Part shown: piece by piece, positions 52,541 to 60,948 of the stretch
How positions within the stretch are numbered: position 1 is the stretch's first letter
Layout: every line of letters begins with the position of its first letter
From: Ruminiclostridium sp.
GTDB taxonomy: Bacteria > Bacillota > Clostridia > Oscillospirales > Ruminococcaceae
Length of the DNA stretch: 64,000 nt
NCBI GenBank assembly: GCA_017395555.1
Contig: JAFPUE010000049.1
Location: 1 to 64,000 of the forward strand
Reading direction: 5' to 3'
Translations under genes and position numbers: made by a program
Notes under the pieces: generated by a model
Told to the model about the DNA's origin: nothing
What the model saw: the letters and a program-made list of their open reading frames with translations, nothing else
Databases searched by the model: none

Positions 52541-53743
52541 TCATGCGGGGGTGTCAGCATCTCCGTTTTTTTCGCCATCATTATTATTCTGATGATAGAG
52601 ATCTCTGAGTTCGTAGGCGTCGATCTTCCGCCGCTCCTTGCTTATATGCAAATAGATGTTGCTCGTGGTTTTTATGTCCGAGTGTCGAAGCCAGCTCTTT
52701 ATCCGCTCTATGTCCCACCCGAGGTCGTATAAAACGCTTGCTGCCGAGTGCCTCAAATCATGAAAACGCATATGAGGAAGTCCTGCCTTTTCTAACACTG
52801 CGCTGAACTTGTTGGAAATGAAGTCCGGGCGGTAGAAGTCGCCATTGGGTCTGCAAAAGGCATAGCCGTAGTCGAGATATGCCGAGCCCAGCAGCCGACG
52901 GTTCTCATCTCCCTTTGCTTTCAGCTCCAGCAGCATATCCTTGAATTCTGGCAGAAGCTCAAAAGTGGCGTTGCTGTCGGCGGTTTTGGTTTCATCGCTG
53001 TGAATTATAGATTTGATCCTTACAATGGTGCTTTTGATCTCAAAGGTGTTCTCCTCAAAATCAATATTCTCCCACTTAAGCCCAAGTATCTCGGAGCGGC
53101 GCAGCCCGTAGAACAGAGTCATATAAACTATCGGGTAAAGCTCATGTCCCTTGAACGTCTCAAGGATCTGCTGAGCCTCTTTTGCTGTTTTATAGACTTT
53201 TTTGACCTGTTTTTCCCCCGAACCCTTTGGAATCTTAACTCCGTTTGCGGGGTTAGAGCTTATAAGCTCAAGCACATACGCATCATTAAGGCTGCTTTTG
53301 ATTATGGTTGCAGACTTTTTAATTGAGGAGTACGATAATCCACCGCCCGTTTTGTGATTCCCGGATGTGTGCAAATAATTATAAAAGTCGAATATCACTT
53401 TAGGAGTGATGTTTTCGAGCTTAAGGTTTCTTTCCTCAAAGTAAGGGAAGATGTGGGCATTAGCAACCAACTCATAGGCTTCGCCTGTACTTTTGGCGAT
53501 CGTATCCTTATGATCGTGAAGCCATTTTCTCAGATAAGGCACAAATAAGGTATCTTCCGGAGATCTTTCGTCTTCCAGATAGGAATACTTCTTAATGTAA
53601 TCGTCGTGCTGTGCCTTAAGGAATTTTTTATTACCCTTTTCCTTCAGCCCTGTGGATATCCACTTCAGATTCTTTTCGCCGTTCACATAGTAGCATAATA
53701 CGACGTACATAAAACCATTTTTAGTTTGAATACTTGCTGTCAT
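52541..53743 (-). CDS. int: Tyrosine integrase of the integrated element (Tn916-type)
   Basis: Site-specific recombinase of about 400 residues: an N-terminal arm-binding part, a SAM-like core-binding region (about 60-165) and a catalytic domain with Arg in YGLRRSEILGLKW, His-x-x-Arg in FHDLRHSAASVL, His in WLRHSDIKTT and nucleophile Tyr in SNIYLH. All catalytic residues are present, so it may be active. It lies about 105 bases from the end of tRNA-Leu and faces it, the standard place for an integrase at a tRNA attachment site. Start 53743 follows AAAGGA. Confidence 0.94.
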   Translation of the reverse strand: MTASIQTKNGFMYVVLCYYVNGEKNLKWISTGLKEKGNKKFLKAQHDDYIKKYSYLEDERSPEDTLFVPYLRKWLHDHKDTIAKSTGEAYELVANAHIFPYFEERNLKLENITPKVIFDFYNYLHTSGNHKTGGGLSYSSIKKSATIIKSSLNDAYVLELISSNPANGVKIPKGSGEKQVKKVYKTAKEAQQILETFKGHELYPIVYMTLFYGLRRSEILGLKWENIDFEENTFEIKSTIVRIKSIIHSDETKTADSNATFELLPEFKDMLLELKAKGDENRRLLGSAYLDYGYAFCRPNGDFYRPDFISNKFSAVLEKAGLPHMRFHDLRHSAASVLYDLGWDIERIKSWLRHSDIKTTSNIYLHISKERRKIDAYELRDLYHQNNNDGEKNGDADTPA

Positions 53744-53844
53744 AATCGTTCGTTCCTTTCTTACCATACGAACGATGCCTCGATACTATTATAACATAAT
53801 CCGTATGATTTTTTAATTGTCAGATCATTAGAATAAACGAAGTT

Positions 53845-53877
53845 CCTTTGTGACATTATGTACAAATGTCACAAAGG
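53845..53877. promoter_or_regulatory. Perfect hairpin between xis and int
   Basis: CCTTTGTGACAT (53845-53856) pairs with ATGTCACAAAGG (53866-53877). It may be a terminator of the xis transcript or a protein site near int. Confidence 0.5.
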
Positions 53878-53897
53878 CTCCGTCGGAATAATATGTA

Positions 53898-54122
53898 TTA
53901 TTCCTTATTGCCGGCAACGAGGTCGGCGGCAATCCCCTGAATGATGTTATCAAGGAATTCTTCGATGCTCGCTCTCGGGATTATGAACTTCTTCCCGATT
54001 CGCATACATCTGACGGTATGCGTCTTGAGGAGCTCATAAGCCTTGAACTTGCCGATGTGAAGTATCTCACACATCTGGTCGACGGTGAGTACCTCAGGAT
54101 AGTTAGTAAGTTTTGTCTCCAT
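53898..54122 (-). CDS. xis: Excisionase/MerR-like helix-turn-helix protein
   Basis: A 74-residue single winged HTH domain of the excisionase type: VLTVDQMCEILHIGKFKAYELL, then RCMRIGKKFIIPRASIEEFL. It would bind the element's ends and steer Int toward excision. It lies upstream of int on the same strand, as in Tn916-like and phage modules. The start follows GGAGGTAC. Confidence 0.9.
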   Translation of the reverse strand: METKLTNYPEVLTVDQMCEILHIGKFKAYELLKTHTVRCMRIGKKFIIPRASIEEFLDNIIQGIAADLVAGNKE

Positions 54123-54188
54123 AAATGTACCTCCTGTTTTAAAACTGTTGTGGCAATAAGTGAAGTATTAGGCTGCTTGATAAGAGGG

Positions 54189-55016
54189 TTATTTCCCATA
54201 ATAATCGTTTGACCACATGAGGTTGTCGGCACGCCAATTTGTCCTGTCGCCGTCAATAAACTTAATCCACTTATGACCGTGCGGATTTGGCAGAAACGCC
54301 TCGGCTACAAGCTGGTATCCCCGCTTTTGAAGCACTTCTCCGATTGTCATTATCCTGATTGTGCCATTTTTTCGCCGATTGTAATACTTTCCTTCCCTTC
54401 GTGTATCACGTATCCGTCCATGATTTGATACCTCGGCAAATGTTCCGGTAATCCTGATAAAATGTTCATCCGGATCTGCTAATTCCGGTACGGGTGTCTT
54501 GTACTTGTCGAACGAATCATCGTACCAACGCCATACCTTATATAGCACTGTCATTTTCTTTCCGGCGCAGCATCTGTAAATAGCCGAGGGCTTAATTCCG
54601 TAATGATTTGCTGCTTCGGCACCCGAACGCCATGTCCTGATGAGCTGTCCGGAAAGGTCAAACTCCCTGACTATCTTTCCTTTGAAATAACGGCGGTCAC
54701 GAACGGAATACAGATTTCGGTAGTCGTTATTTTTGAGATTTCTGTCTCCATGGATAACACGATAACTGTAATCGGGTTTGCCGCGGAAAGCTTCCAGCAC
54801 CAGCTTGTCCACTGCCCTTACTCTTGATTTGTGTTTCTCGCGGTCATACAATCGTACATACAGAGCGTCATTCCTGACAAAGGGACATATCATTTGCTGG
54901 GTAATTGCATTCCTGACCTTGCCGTTGTCCGATACCTCATACAGCGGAAGCTCCTGTATGCGGCGCCACTGCGTTCCATAGGAAACTGTTCGCAGATTTT
55001 CGTTTGTAATGCTCAT
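54189..55016 (-). CDS. NUMOD4/HNH protein with two HNH-like modules
   Basis: From the N-terminus: NUMOD4 (WRRIQELPLYEVSDNGKVR), HNH-like region ending VIHGDRNLKNNDYRNLYSV, a NUMOD1-like helical DNA-binding part (GAEAANHYGIKPSAIYRCCAG), then a second copy of the pattern (FAEVSNHGRIRDTRR, ending FIDGDRTNWRADNLMWS). In the second copy the His before GD is replaced (KFIDGDR), so it may be catalytically weak. Start 55016 fits GGAGG better than 55022. Such genes are common in phages and mobile elements, as homing-type or nicking enzymes. Confidence 0.85.
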   Translation of the reverse strand: MSITNENLRTVSYGTQWRRIQELPLYEVSDNGKVRNAITQQMICPFVRNDALYVRLYDREKHKSRVRAVDKLVLEAFRGKPDYSYRVIHGDRNLKNNDYRNLYSVRDRRYFKGKIVREFDLSGQLIRTWRSGAEAANHYGIKPSAIYRCCAGKKMTVLYKVWRWYDDSFDKYKTPVPELADPDEHFIRITGTFAEVSNHGRIRDTRREGKYYNRRKNGTIRIMTIGEVLQKRGYQLVAEAFLPNPHGHKWIKFIDGDRTNWRADNLMWSNDYYGK

Positions 55017-55072
55017 ATACATTACCTCCTTGATTAATAGTAGTTTCGGAATTCCATCATTGGGAACTCTCG

Positions 55073-55095
55073 CTTATATTATGATTACGACAAGG
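55073..55095 (-). promoter_or_regulatory. 23-bp outward-facing element, left copy
   Basis: On the minus strand this reads CCTTGTCGTAATCATAATAT plus AAG and points to the HNH gene about 55 bases away. It matches the right copy at 22 of 23 positions. It probably holds a -10 region. Confidence 0.65.
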
Positions 55096-55146
55096 GTTCG
55101 ATAAGAAAGTATTGATTTGCTCCTTAAAAATATGTCTGATTAATAA

Positions 55147-55231
55147 GGTTTTGTTGTTGGATATACGTAAAAATCCAGGTTTTGTTATTAGATATAAGTG
55201 GTAAATGTGGTTTTGTAGTTAAATTATCTGC
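55147..55231 (+). repeat. Three direct repeats with 31-bp period
   Basis: GGTTTTGTTGTTGGATATAC at 55147, GGTTTTGTTATTAGATATAA at 55178 and GGTTTTGTAGTTAAATTATC at 55209. Identity falls along the unit and toward the third copy. They lie between the two 23-bp outward-facing elements. They look like iterons or regulator/integrase arm sites. Confidence 0.6.
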
Positions 55232-55380
55232 CATTTCTTTGTAGTGCTTCCAAAAGCCTGAATTTGTATATATCGTTAGTTTTTATATCAGATTGATTAT
55301 TCCAGAACAGTGATGTGATAATTCGGAAAGAACAAAAAGTCCTTGCAATATTTCTTTGCAGGGGTACTCTGTAATCTGAA

Positions 55381-55403
55381 CCTTCTCGTAATCATAATAT
55401 AAG
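55381..55403 (+). promoter_or_regulatory. 23-bp outward-facing element, right copy
   Basis: CCTTCTCGTAATCATAATAT plus AAG, the mirror copy of 55073-55095, pointing right to the small frame at 55435. The core ATCATAATATA appears again at about 56045-56056 before the truncated recombinase. Confidence 0.65.
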
Positions 55404-55434
55404 TACAAGGCTATAAGACGAACGGAGATTCATC

Positions 55435-55539
55435 ATGGGCCGATGGTGTCGGGCGCGGTATGGCGAACAGGACGAGCAAATATCTCGTCCTTTAATAATA
55501 CTCACAAGGCAGCACGGCTTGCTAATCTTGATCCTGTGA
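55435..55539 (+). CDS. Possible 34-residue peptide
   Basis: A short frame with CGGAGA eight bases upstream and the 23-bp promoter-like element 31 bases before it. It starts MGRWCRARYGEQDEQ and ends in a hydrophobic LLILIL. A second, longer frame (55443-55655) overlaps it in another phase but has no ribosome site. It may be a leader or a remnant; no family recognised. Confidence 0.35.
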   Translation: MGRWCRARYGEQDEQISRPLIILTRQHGLLILIL

Positions 55540-55904
55540 CTGTAGATCACGGATATGATCATGGAATGTCTGAGTTCGATCTTAATGTCGGACTATATCG
55601 GCGGGATAGTTGGTATAGATATCTGATCAGAAACGAGCGTGTCCTCGAAAACTGATGATATAACCACTTATCTTCCAATAATAATGAAAAAGCGGTGATT
55701 TTTATGGTATGGATCATGATGCACGTCAGGGGCACGCACGCCCGAAAAACGCTCCCTCACGGGGCGCACTTAACAGCATTAACATTGGGTCACGCAAATT
55801 CGCCGCGGTGAGTACCTAATAAGACCGAATAAAATACCCGATTTTTCACGGGATAACTATGTCCAAATGAAAGTATTCGACATTTCTCGACCTTCAAACA
55901 ATTA
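55540..55904. other. Non-coding part of the element
   Basis: I see no convincing gene. A CCCG...CGGG hairpin lies near 55838-55852. The rest has no recognisable structure. Confidence 0.4.
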
Positions 55905-55966
55905 AGCCCCATACCGAGGTACCTTATATATAAGGTGAACTCTGGTATGGGGCTGTTTGATTTTTA
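55905..55966 (+). terminator. Terminator with nested palindrome
   Basis: AGCCCCATACC (55905-55915) pairs with GGTATGGGGCT (55944-55954); inside is the palindrome ACCTTATATATAAGGT; T-rich sequence follows. Confidence 0.75.
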
Positions 55967-56086
55967 CAAACATCAATAAATAACCGAAAAACTAATAGTA
56001 ATTGTTGTGCTTATAAAGGGTTTCTCTTATTTGCATTAGCGTATCATCATAATATAGATGACAAACTAAATAAGGAGGTACAAATA

Positions 56087-57007
56087 ATGTCAAATCCTAA
56101 ATCTCTGCACCAACAGGTCAACACAATCATTTACAGTCAGTTGCGATATGGTCAGTCAAAGTTCAAAGCCCGGCGCGATGAGGGCACGAAATACCCGAAG
56201 GGGATATTTTCTCACGACACATTTGAAACCTATATGCAGCAGTGTCATCAGTTCATTAACTGGCTGAAAGGAAACGAGAAGCTGCCGAAGGTCAGAGCGA
56301 TTGCCGATGCTCGAAAGTATGTCGGAATGTATCTGAACGAGTTGAAGCATAACGATTATTCAGCGTTTACTGTTCACACTACCGCATCCGCGCTTGCTAA
56401 ACTGTTTGATTGCAGAATGGAAGATTTCGGTGTCGATCTCGCCAAGCGGGAGAGGAAGGTCATTACGCGTTCTCGCAAAGAACCGGACCCGGAGTACGAA
56501 CGCAAGCATCAGGATATTGTTGACTTCTACCGGGGCTGCGGACTTCGGCGCTGTGAGATGCTGCGGCTGAAGGGTGAGGATGTGTACAGGAATGAGAACG
56601 GCGACGTTATCGTCCATGTTCGCAAAGGCAAGGGCGGCAAGGAGCGTTTTGTGACCGCTCGCACTCAATATGCCGAACACATTCTGAAAATGGCCGGTGC
56701 TGTTCTGCCAAAAGAGAATGTTTTTCTCACGCTCCCGGGTAAGCTGCAAAATCATCGGTACCGTGGCGATTTCGCCAAAGGTCTGTATTATGAGCTCGCT
56801 CGACCTGTCGAAGAGATCCCGCCGGAGGAACTATATATAATGCGTAAGGATCGTGCGGTCATAACAGAGTCGGGGTTATTGCGGAGAGTTACTTGTATAA
56901 GGATTGAAACAAACGCAGTCTTAAATCATTTTGCTAATTCCTCAACTATCTCGCCCAGCAGAGCGCAATTCTCGGGCGAGAGTTTTTTATTGCTTGCAGC
57001 GTTATGA
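56087..57007 (+). pseudogene. Truncated tyrosine recombinase
   Basis: The N-terminal SAM-like part (GTKYPKGIFSHDTFETYMQQC) and the first catalytic block (YRGCGLRRCEMLRLKGEDV with catalytic Arg; Lys in VRKGKGGKERFV) are present. Around residue 250 (YIMRKDRAV) the family would continue to the HxxR...H...Y block, but here the sequence runs into unrelated residues and the last part of the frame lies antisense to the XRE gene. His, second Arg and Tyr are all missing, so it cannot recombine. The end of real homology is near 56860. GGAGG ribosome site and a promoter-like ATCATAATATA remain. Confidence 0.75.
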
Positions 57008-57294
57008 ATACGAAAAGAATTAATAAGACGACCAACGATCTCTGTCTGGGTACTGCTCAGTCCCATGACGGAGATCATTTCACTTTTCTCCGTTCCGAGT
57101 AATTCATCTATGGATATGTTGAATATGGCGGATATTGATCGTAAAGTATCTAGCGGCGGGGTAGATTGGTTGAGTTCATACTTGCTGACGGCGGTCACCG
57201 TCAGTTCGAGCGCCTCTGCCAGACGCTTCTGCGTATACCCGCGGCTTTTGCGTAAATTTTTCAGTTTCTCTCCGAAATCGTATGGCGTATTCAT
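56926..57294 (-). CDS. XRE-family transcriptional regulator
   Basis: A Cro/CI-type HTH in residues 8-62 (KLKNLRKSRGYTQKRLAEAL, VTAVSKYELNQSTPPLDTL) is followed by a short helical C-terminus (about 70-122) that may dimerise. Start MNTPYDFGEKL at 57294; upstream GAGGG. It diverges from the helicase operon across 139 bases with palindromic sites, the usual layout of a regulator that controls a defence operon and itself. Confidence 0.92.
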   Translation of the reverse strand: MNTPYDFGEKLKNLRKSRGYTQKRLAEALELTVTAVSKYELNQSTPPLDTLRSISAIFNISIDELLGTEKSEMISVMGLSSTQTEIVGRLINSFRIHNAASNKKLSPENCALLGEIVEELAK

Positions 57295-57330
57295 AATTAT
57301 GCCCTCATAGTGTAAATGTGACGAAAACAC

Positions 57331-57359
57331 TTGAATTCTATTCTATATTATGGTATAAT
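57331..57359 (+). promoter_or_regulatory. Promoter of the helicase-methylase operon with palindromic operator
   Basis: TTGAAT at 57331-57336 and TATAAT at 57354-57359, spacer 17. ATTCTA at 57334-57339 and TAGAAT at 57362-57367 are inverted around the -10, and TTTAGAATTATTTTCTA near 57390 offers another half-site pair. Binding by the XRE protein here would block the promoter. Confidence 0.7.
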
Positions 57360-57433
57360 CGTAGAATAATAGTGGATTTCTGCAACAAATTTTAGAATTA
57401 TTTTCTATATGATGCGTCAAACGAGGGGAAATC

Positions 57434-60400
57434 ATGGCAAAACTTGAGGAATTAACGGTAGGCAGCATAGTAAAAGGTCTGATAAACGAGGGAAATGTGA
57501 CTATCGTAGCAGTCACATGGTATGGTGATTCGGTATTGCAGGTGTCGTTCAAGGATGACAAGGAACAGCTCGCAAGCCAGCTTGTATACCGTGAAGACGA
57601 GAACAACCTTGAAATACAGAAAAGCAGCCTTCCGTGGTGCTTTGACGCAGATGGAAGCGTAATGCGTCTTGCATCGGAAGCGTACAGAATAAACCTTGCA
57701 CACATATTTGACCCGTATCTTGCGGTACATACATCGTCGATCGAGCCGTTGCCGCACCAGATATCGGCTGTATATCAGGAAATGCTGCCAAAGCTTCCGC
57801 TCCGGTATATACTCGCGGACGACCCCGGCGCCGGCAAGACGATCATGACGGGATTATTGATGAAAGAGCTCATCATCCGAGGCGATCTCAAACGCTGTCT
57901 GATAGTATCGCCGGGAAGTCTGTCGGAACAGTGGCAGGACGAGCTTTACAGCAAGTTTCATCTTAAATTCGACATACTCACCAATGACCGCATAGAATCG
58001 GCTGTCGGCGGAAATGTGTTTGCAGAAAGCAACTTCCTTATCGCGCGCCTTGATAAACTCGCAAGAAATGAAAATTTACAGGAAAAGCTCCGTATAACAG
58101 ACTGGGATCTTGTGGTCATAGACGAGGCTCACAAGATGTCTGCGACAGTGTGGGGTGGGGAGATAAAATATACCGCTCGCTTCAAGCTCGGCAGAATGCT
58201 GTCAGAGCTTACTCGGCATATGCTCCTGCTGACTGCAACTCCGCATAACGGAAAGAACCAGGACTTTCAACTGTTTTTATCACTTATAGACCAGGACAGG
58301 TTTGAGGGTGTAACCCGGTCAAGCAATCAGTCCATAGATACTGCGGACATTATGCGCCGTCTTGTCAAAGAAGAACTGCTGAAGTTTGACGGAACCCCGC
58401 TTTTCCCCGAAAGACGTGCATATACAGTAAATTACGATCTGTCCCCGCAGGAAGCTGAACTATACCGCGCCGTGACCGATTATGTACAGGAAGAATTTAA
58501 CCGTGCCGAGCGGCTTGACGAGAGCCACAGAAGCACGGTCGGCTTTGCGTTGACTATTTTGCAGAGAAGGCTTGCATCTTCGCCCGAAGCTATCTACCAG
58601 TCGCTGCACCGCAGGAAAGAACGCCTTGAACACAGGCTTGCCGAGGAACGAATCGGCAGGCACGATGAAGATATAGTATCAGCAACATCTCAGAACGAGT
58701 ATGATGATGACGATATGCCCTCCGAGGAAATGGAGGAAGAAGAGGAGCGCGTAGCAGATCAGGCTTCCGCTTCCACCACAATAAAAGAGCTCGAAGCCGA
58801 GATCGCTACCCTCAGAAAACTGGAAACGCTTGCCGGCGAGGTGCGGGCAAGCGGAAAGGATAAAAAATGGGAGGAGCTTTCACTGCTCCTTCAGGATAAC
58901 GAGTGTATGTACTCGCGGGACGGACAGCGCGAGAAGCTGATCATCTTCACCGAGCACCGCGATACTTTGCGCTATCTCTCGGATAAGATACGTTCACTGC
59001 TCGGGGACGACAACTGTGTCGTAACTATTCACGGCGGTATGACAAGAGACGAGCGCCGCAAGGTCGAAGCCCTGTTCAAGCAGGATAAGGACGTTCGCAT
59101 ACTTATCGCGACGGACGCGGCGGGCGAAGGTATCAACCTCCAGCGCGCCCATTTAATGGTAAATTACGACCTACCGTGGAATCCGAACCGTCTTGAACAG
59201 CGTTTCGGACGAATTCACCGTATCGGACAGACTGAGGTCTGCCACCTGTGGAATCTCGTATCGAAGGAGACCCGCGAAGGTGCGGTATTCCAGCGGTTAT
59301 TTGAAAAACTCGAAGAAGAACGCGAGGCTCTCGGTGGAAAGGTCTTCGACATACTCGGCAAGATCATGTTTGATAACCGGCCTCTGCGCGAATTGCTGAT
59401 AGAGGCGATACGCTACGGCAACGATCCCGAGGTGCGTAAAAAGCTGCAGCAGGCAGTCGATAATTCGATAGATATTGAGAAAATACGAAAGCTGATCGAC
59501 GAGAACGCGCTTACCGAAGACACCATGGATGTGGGCAAGGTCATGGCGATACGTGCGGAGATGGAGCGCATCGAGGCGCACAAGCTCCAGCCGCACTTTA
59601 TCGAATCGTTCTTCATTGAGGCTTTCGGTCATCTCGGCGGCAAGCTCTACAAACGCGAGCACGGACGCTACGAGATAACTTATGTTCCCGGAAAGATACG
59701 CAACCGCGATATGCAGATAGGCTTCGGAGAATCGGTATTGACGAAATACGAGCGTATATGCTTTGATAAGGCCGACTGCAACCTCCCCGGTCTTGCTCCC
59801 GCGGCGCTGATATGTCCGGGTCACCCGCTTCTCGAAGCAACGAGCGACCTTATCCGCGAAAAGTATCGCAGCGTTATGAAGCAGGGCGCGGTGTTCATCG
59901 ACGAGAACGACTTCGGCACGGACGCACGTCTGCTGTTCTATATCGAGGACTGCATACAGGACGGCGTTGTGCTCCCGAACGGCTCAAAGCGCGTCATATC
60001 TAAGAATGTGCATTTCGTTGAGCTGAAAGAGGACGGCACTGCAATAAACGCAGGCTACGCGCCGTATCTCGATTATCGCAGCGCGAACGAAGATGAATAC
60101 AAAGCGATACGCGGGTTTATAGACACTCAGGACTGGCTCACAAAGGGCGTCGAGGAGAAAGCAAAGGGTTACGCGATATCCGAAATCATCCCGCGGCATT
60201 TCTCCGAGGTGCGCGAACACAGGCAGAAAATGGTGAGTAAGGTCGCAAAAGCTGTACAGACGCGTCTGACTGCGGAGATACAGTATTGGGATTTCAGAGC
60301 GGCTGAACTCAAAGAAAAAGAAAATGCCGGTAAAACCAACTCAAAGCTCAACTCCGACAACGCGCACAGAAAAGCGGAGGAGCTCGAAGCGCGTATGCAC

Positions 60401-60940
60401 CGCAGGCTCGCTGAACTCGAAAAAGAGAAATCTGTGTCCGCGGCCCCGCCGATCATTGTGGGCGGAGCACTCGCTATCCCGCTGGGACTGCTTTATAAGC
60501 TCACAGGAAAACCAATGCCCGATATGTTCGGGAGCGGTGACAGAAAAGCCGTAGAGCTTGCCGCGATGAAAGCGGTCACGGATATAGAAAACTCGCTCGG
60601 ATTCATCCCTCGGGATGTAAGCCGCGAAAACTGCGGATATGACATAGAATCCGTGATACCCGACGACAAGCGGACCTGCACCGAAAGCGGCATACGCTTC
60701 ATTGAAGTCAAGGGCAGGACAAAGGGCGCAGATACCGTAACCGTCACGAGAAACGAGATACTAACCGCGCTCAATAAACCCGAATCGTTCATACTCGCGA
60801 TCGTCGAGGTTGACGGCGACAATACAAAGACCGTATATCTGCGCTGTCCGTTCACCGTGAAGCCCGACTTCGCGACAACGGGCATAACATACAACATCGC
60901 CGACCTGATAAGCTCGTCGGAAATACTTCTTGAAAGGTAA
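57434..60940 (+). CDS. SNF2/DEAH helicase with C-terminal DUF3883, defence-associated
   Basis: 1168 residues. Walker A is DDPGAGKT (129-136) in LADDPGAGKTIMTGLLM, Walker B DEAH (230-233), motif III LLTATPHNG (about 264-272), and the C-terminal helicase lobe has TEHRDTLRYL, TDAAGEGINLQ and the arginine motif LEQRFGRIHRIGQ. After a helical region a DUF3883 domain (about 1060-1150) has GYDIES and FIEVKGR, which fits a PD-(D/E)xK-like nuclease core, but this is inference. It is the first gene of an operon with a DUF1156 methylase eight bases downstream. It resembles helicases of Hma- and DISARM-type loci. Confidence 0.9.
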   Translation: MAKLEELTVGSIVKGLINEGNVTIVAVTWYGDSVLQVSFKDDKEQLASQLVYREDENNLEIQKSSLPWCFDADGSVMRLASEAYRINLAHIFDPYLAVHTSSIEPLPHQISAVYQEMLPKLPLRYILADDPGAGKTIMTGLLMKELIIRGDLKRCLIVSPGSLSEQWQDELYSKFHLKFDILTNDRIESAVGGNVFAESNFLIARLDKLARNENLQEKLRITDWDLVVIDEAHKMSATVWGGEIKYTARFKLGRMLSELTRHMLLLTATPHNGKNQDFQLFLSLIDQDRFEGVTRSSNQSIDTADIMRRLVKEELLKFDGTPLFPERRAYTVNYDLSPQEAELYRAVTDYVQEEFNRAERLDESHRSTVGFALTILQRRLASSPEAIYQSLHRRKERLEHRLAEERIGRHDEDIVSATSQNEYDDDDMPSEEMEEEEERVADQASASTTIKELEAEIATLRKLETLAGEVRASGKDKKWEELSLLLQDNECMYSRDGQREKLIIFTEHRDTLRYLSDKIRSLLGDDNCVVTIHGGMTRDERRKVEALFKQDKDVRILIATDAAGEGINLQRAHLMVNYDLPWNPNRLEQRFGRIHRIGQTEVCHLWNLVSKETREGAVFQRLFEKLEEEREALGGKVFDILGKIMFDNRPLRELLIEAIRYGNDPEVRKKLQQAVDNSIDIEKIRKLIDENALTEDTMDVGKVMAIRAEMERIEAHKLQPHFIESFFIEAFGHLGGKLYKREHGRYEITYVPGKIRNRDMQIGFGESVLTKYERICFDKADCNLPGLAPAALICPGHPLLEATSDLIREKYRSVMKQGAVFIDENDFGTDARLLFYIEDCIQDGVVLPNGSKRVISKNVHFVELKEDGTAINAGYAPYLDYRSANEDEYKAIRGFIDTQDWLTKGVEEKAKGYAISEIIPRHFSEVREHRQKMVSKVAKAVQTRLTAEIQYWDFRAAELKEKENAGKTNSKLNSDNAHRKAEELEARMHRRLAELEKEKSVSAAPPIIVGGALAIPLGLLYKLTGKPMPDMFGSGDRKAVELAAMKAVTDIENSLGFIPRDVSRENCGYDIESVIPDDKRTCTESGIRFIEVKGRTKGADTVTVTRNEILTALNKPESFILAIVEVDGDNTKTVYLRCPFTVKPDFATTGITYNIADLISSSEILLER

Positions 60941-60948
60941 AAAACGAA

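Noticed and set aside
56886..56910. Sequence ending GTATAAGGATTGAAAC looks like the 3' end of a CRISPR repeat
   Set aside because: Only a single copy is present, there is no spacer periodicity and no cas gene in the window.
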